A DNA stretch of 14,534 nt from an uncultured Collinsella sp. (GTDB lineage Bacteria; Actinomycetota; Coriobacteriia; Coriobacteriales; Coriobacteriaceae), in the NCBI GenBank assembly GCA_905197385.1, contig CAJJYO010000016.1:1-14534 (forward strand). Direction: 5' to 3'. A program made the position numbers and the translations under genes. Positions within the stretch are counted from its first letter, which is position 1, and each line of letters starts with the position of its first letter. The notes beneath the pieces were generated by a model. That model saw nothing but the letters and a program-made list of their open reading frames with translations, made no database searches and had not been told where the DNA came from. Of this stretch, positions 13,404 to 14,534 are shown one piece after another.

Positions 13404-14456
13404 ATGACTGTCGAGAAGAAGGATATCGATTGGGGTAGCCTCGGCTTTGGCTACATGAAGACCGATTACAGCTACGAGGCCCATTGGAAGGACGGCGAGT
13501 GGGACGAGGGTGGCCTGACCACCGACCACACCCTGCACGTCTCCGAGTGCGGCGGCATCTTCCATTACTGCCAGGAGGTCTTTGAGGGCCTGAAGGCCTA
13601 CACCGCCGAGGACGGCAGCATCGTCTGCTTCCGTCCCGACATGAACGCCGAGCGCATGTACAACTCTGCGCAGCGCCTCGAGATGCCCCCGTTCCCCAAG
13701 GACAAGTTCGTTGAGGCCGTCAAGCAGGTCGTCTCTGCCAACGCCGCCTGGGTTCCGCCCTTCGGTTCTGGCGCGACCCTGTACGTGCGTCCGTTTATGA
13801 TCGGCTCCGGTGACGTGATCGGCGTGGCTCCCGCTCCTGAGTACACGTTCCGTATTCTCGTGACCCCGGTCGGTCCGTACTTTAAGGGTGGCCTTAAGCC
13901 CGTCAAGCTGCGCGTTTCCGAGTATGACCGTGCCGCACCGCACGGCACCGGCAACATCAAGGCTGGCCTGAACTACGCCATGTCCCTCAAGCCCACGATG
14001 GAGGCCCATCGCGAGGGCTATGCCGAGAACCTGTATCTCGACTCCGAGTCCCGCACCTATGTCGAGGAGACCGGTGGCGCCAACGTCCTGTTCGTGAAAG
14101 AGGATGGCACGCTCGTCGTTCCGCAGTCGCACACCGACTCCATCCTGCCCTCCATCACCCGTCGTTCGCTCGTTCAGGTCGCTCAGGACCTGGGTATGAC
14201 CGTCGATCAGCGCCCCGTCGAGTGGGCCGAGGTCAAGGCCGGCACCTTTGTGGAGTGCGGCCTGTGCGGCACCGCTGCCGTCATCTCCCCGGTGGGCGAG
14301 ATTGACAACAAGGTCTATGGCGCCGACGAGACCGTGACCTTCCCGGCTGGCTACACCGAGATCGGTCCCGTGATGAAGAAGCTCCGGGAGACTCTGACCG
14401 GCATCCAGTCTGGTGCTGTCGAGGACAAGCACAACTGGGTTTACACCGTCGCGTAA
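13404..14456 (+). CDS. ilvE: Branched-chain amino acid aminotransferase
   Basis: This is a fold-type IV PLP enzyme that interconverts Leu, Ile and Val with their 2-oxo acids, using glutamate/2-oxoglutarate as amino partner, in the cytoplasm. It has 350 residues, in the range of the long (BCAT group II) enzymes. Visible motifs: HYCQEVFEGLKAY (54-66), TLYVRPFMIGSG (125-136), the PLP-lysine segment GTGNIKAGLNYAMSL (181-195, Lys186), YVEETGGANVLFV (219-231, cofactor-binding Glu) and ECGLCGTAAVISPVG (284-298). ATG 13404 has an AAGGAG ribosome site; the upstream open frame is arginine-rich non-protein. No other ilv or leu gene is within the window, so it may be transcribed alone. No clear terminator was seen in the remaining 78 bases. 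Confidence 0.96.
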   Translation: MTVEKKDIDWGSLGFGYMKTDYSYEAHWKDGEWDEGGLTTDHTLHVSECGGIFHYCQEVFEGLKAYTAEDGSIVCFRPDMNAERMYNSAQRLEMPPFPKDKFVEAVKQVVSANAAWVPPFGSGATLYVRPFMIGSGDVIGVAPAPEYTFRILVTPVGPYFKGGLKPVKLRVSEYDRAAPHGTGNIKAGLNYAMSLKPTMEAHREGYAENLYLDSESRTYVEETGGANVLFVKEDGTLVVPQSHTDSILPSITRRSLVQVAQDLGMTVDQRPVEWAEVKAGTFVECGLCGTAAVISPVGEIDNKVYGADETVTFPAGYTEIGPVMKKLRETLTGIQSGAVEDKHNWVYTVA

Positions 14457-14534
14457 GCTGTCTTAGCTGTCCGGCCCGAGCGCGGCCTTCCTTTCCGGCG
14501 CGACCTCGGACATGAAAGAACCTCCGCTGCGCAC

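Noticed and set aside
14457..14534. Possible terminator after ilvE (GTCCG...CGGAC, GGCC...GGCC)
   Set aside because: The stems are short and interrupted and there is no T-tract. The real terminator may lie beyond the window.

Overview
The window is a 14.5 kb piece of a GC-rich bacterial chromosome. Codon use, gene content and the style of the intergenic DNA suggest a gut Coriobacteriia of the Collinsella type. This is an inference, because there is no rRNA gene or other strict marker here. The window reads as ordinary chromosome: I see no tRNA or rRNA gene, no CRISPR array, no transposase and no phage genes.

Layout from left to right: a 5'-truncated glmS (+) ends at a clear terminator and converges on a GntR/FadR-type regulator (-). 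The regulator is divergent from a YeiH-family membrane protein, a putative sulfate exporter (+). Next comes a 266-base stretch dense in inverted repeats. It leads into a 405-residue protein that looks like a sigma54-activator (NtrC-like) AAA+ protein with ruined ATPase motifs and an intact Fis-type helix-turn-helix (+). A small single-pass membrane protein of unknown function follows (+). It converges on a nitroreductase (-), which is divergent from a 96-residue orphan protein (+) with a textbook terminator. A MarR regulator then overlaps the first of two ABC half-transporters (+,+,+). This is a drug-efflux type operon whose two ATPase subunits form one canonical and one degenerate ATP site. 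A serine acetyltransferase cysE (-) converges on it and is divergent from a DedA-family membrane protein (+). The last gene is a branched-chain amino acid aminotransferase, ilvE (+).

The clearest cooperating unit is marR plus the two ABC genes. A good promoter precedes marR, and tandem GTCAAAAnTCGGAC repeats on and downstream of its -10 are likely MarR sites. GntR probably controls the divergent yeiH-like gene.

The most unusual signals are: (1) two related hairpin elements that each begin exactly at a gene's stop codon at a convergent junction and share an AAGGGACAG core although their stems differ; (2) the set of mutually exclusive stem-loops upstream of the degenerate sigma54-activator-like gene; (3) that protein itself; and (4) the tandem operator of the marR-ABC operon.
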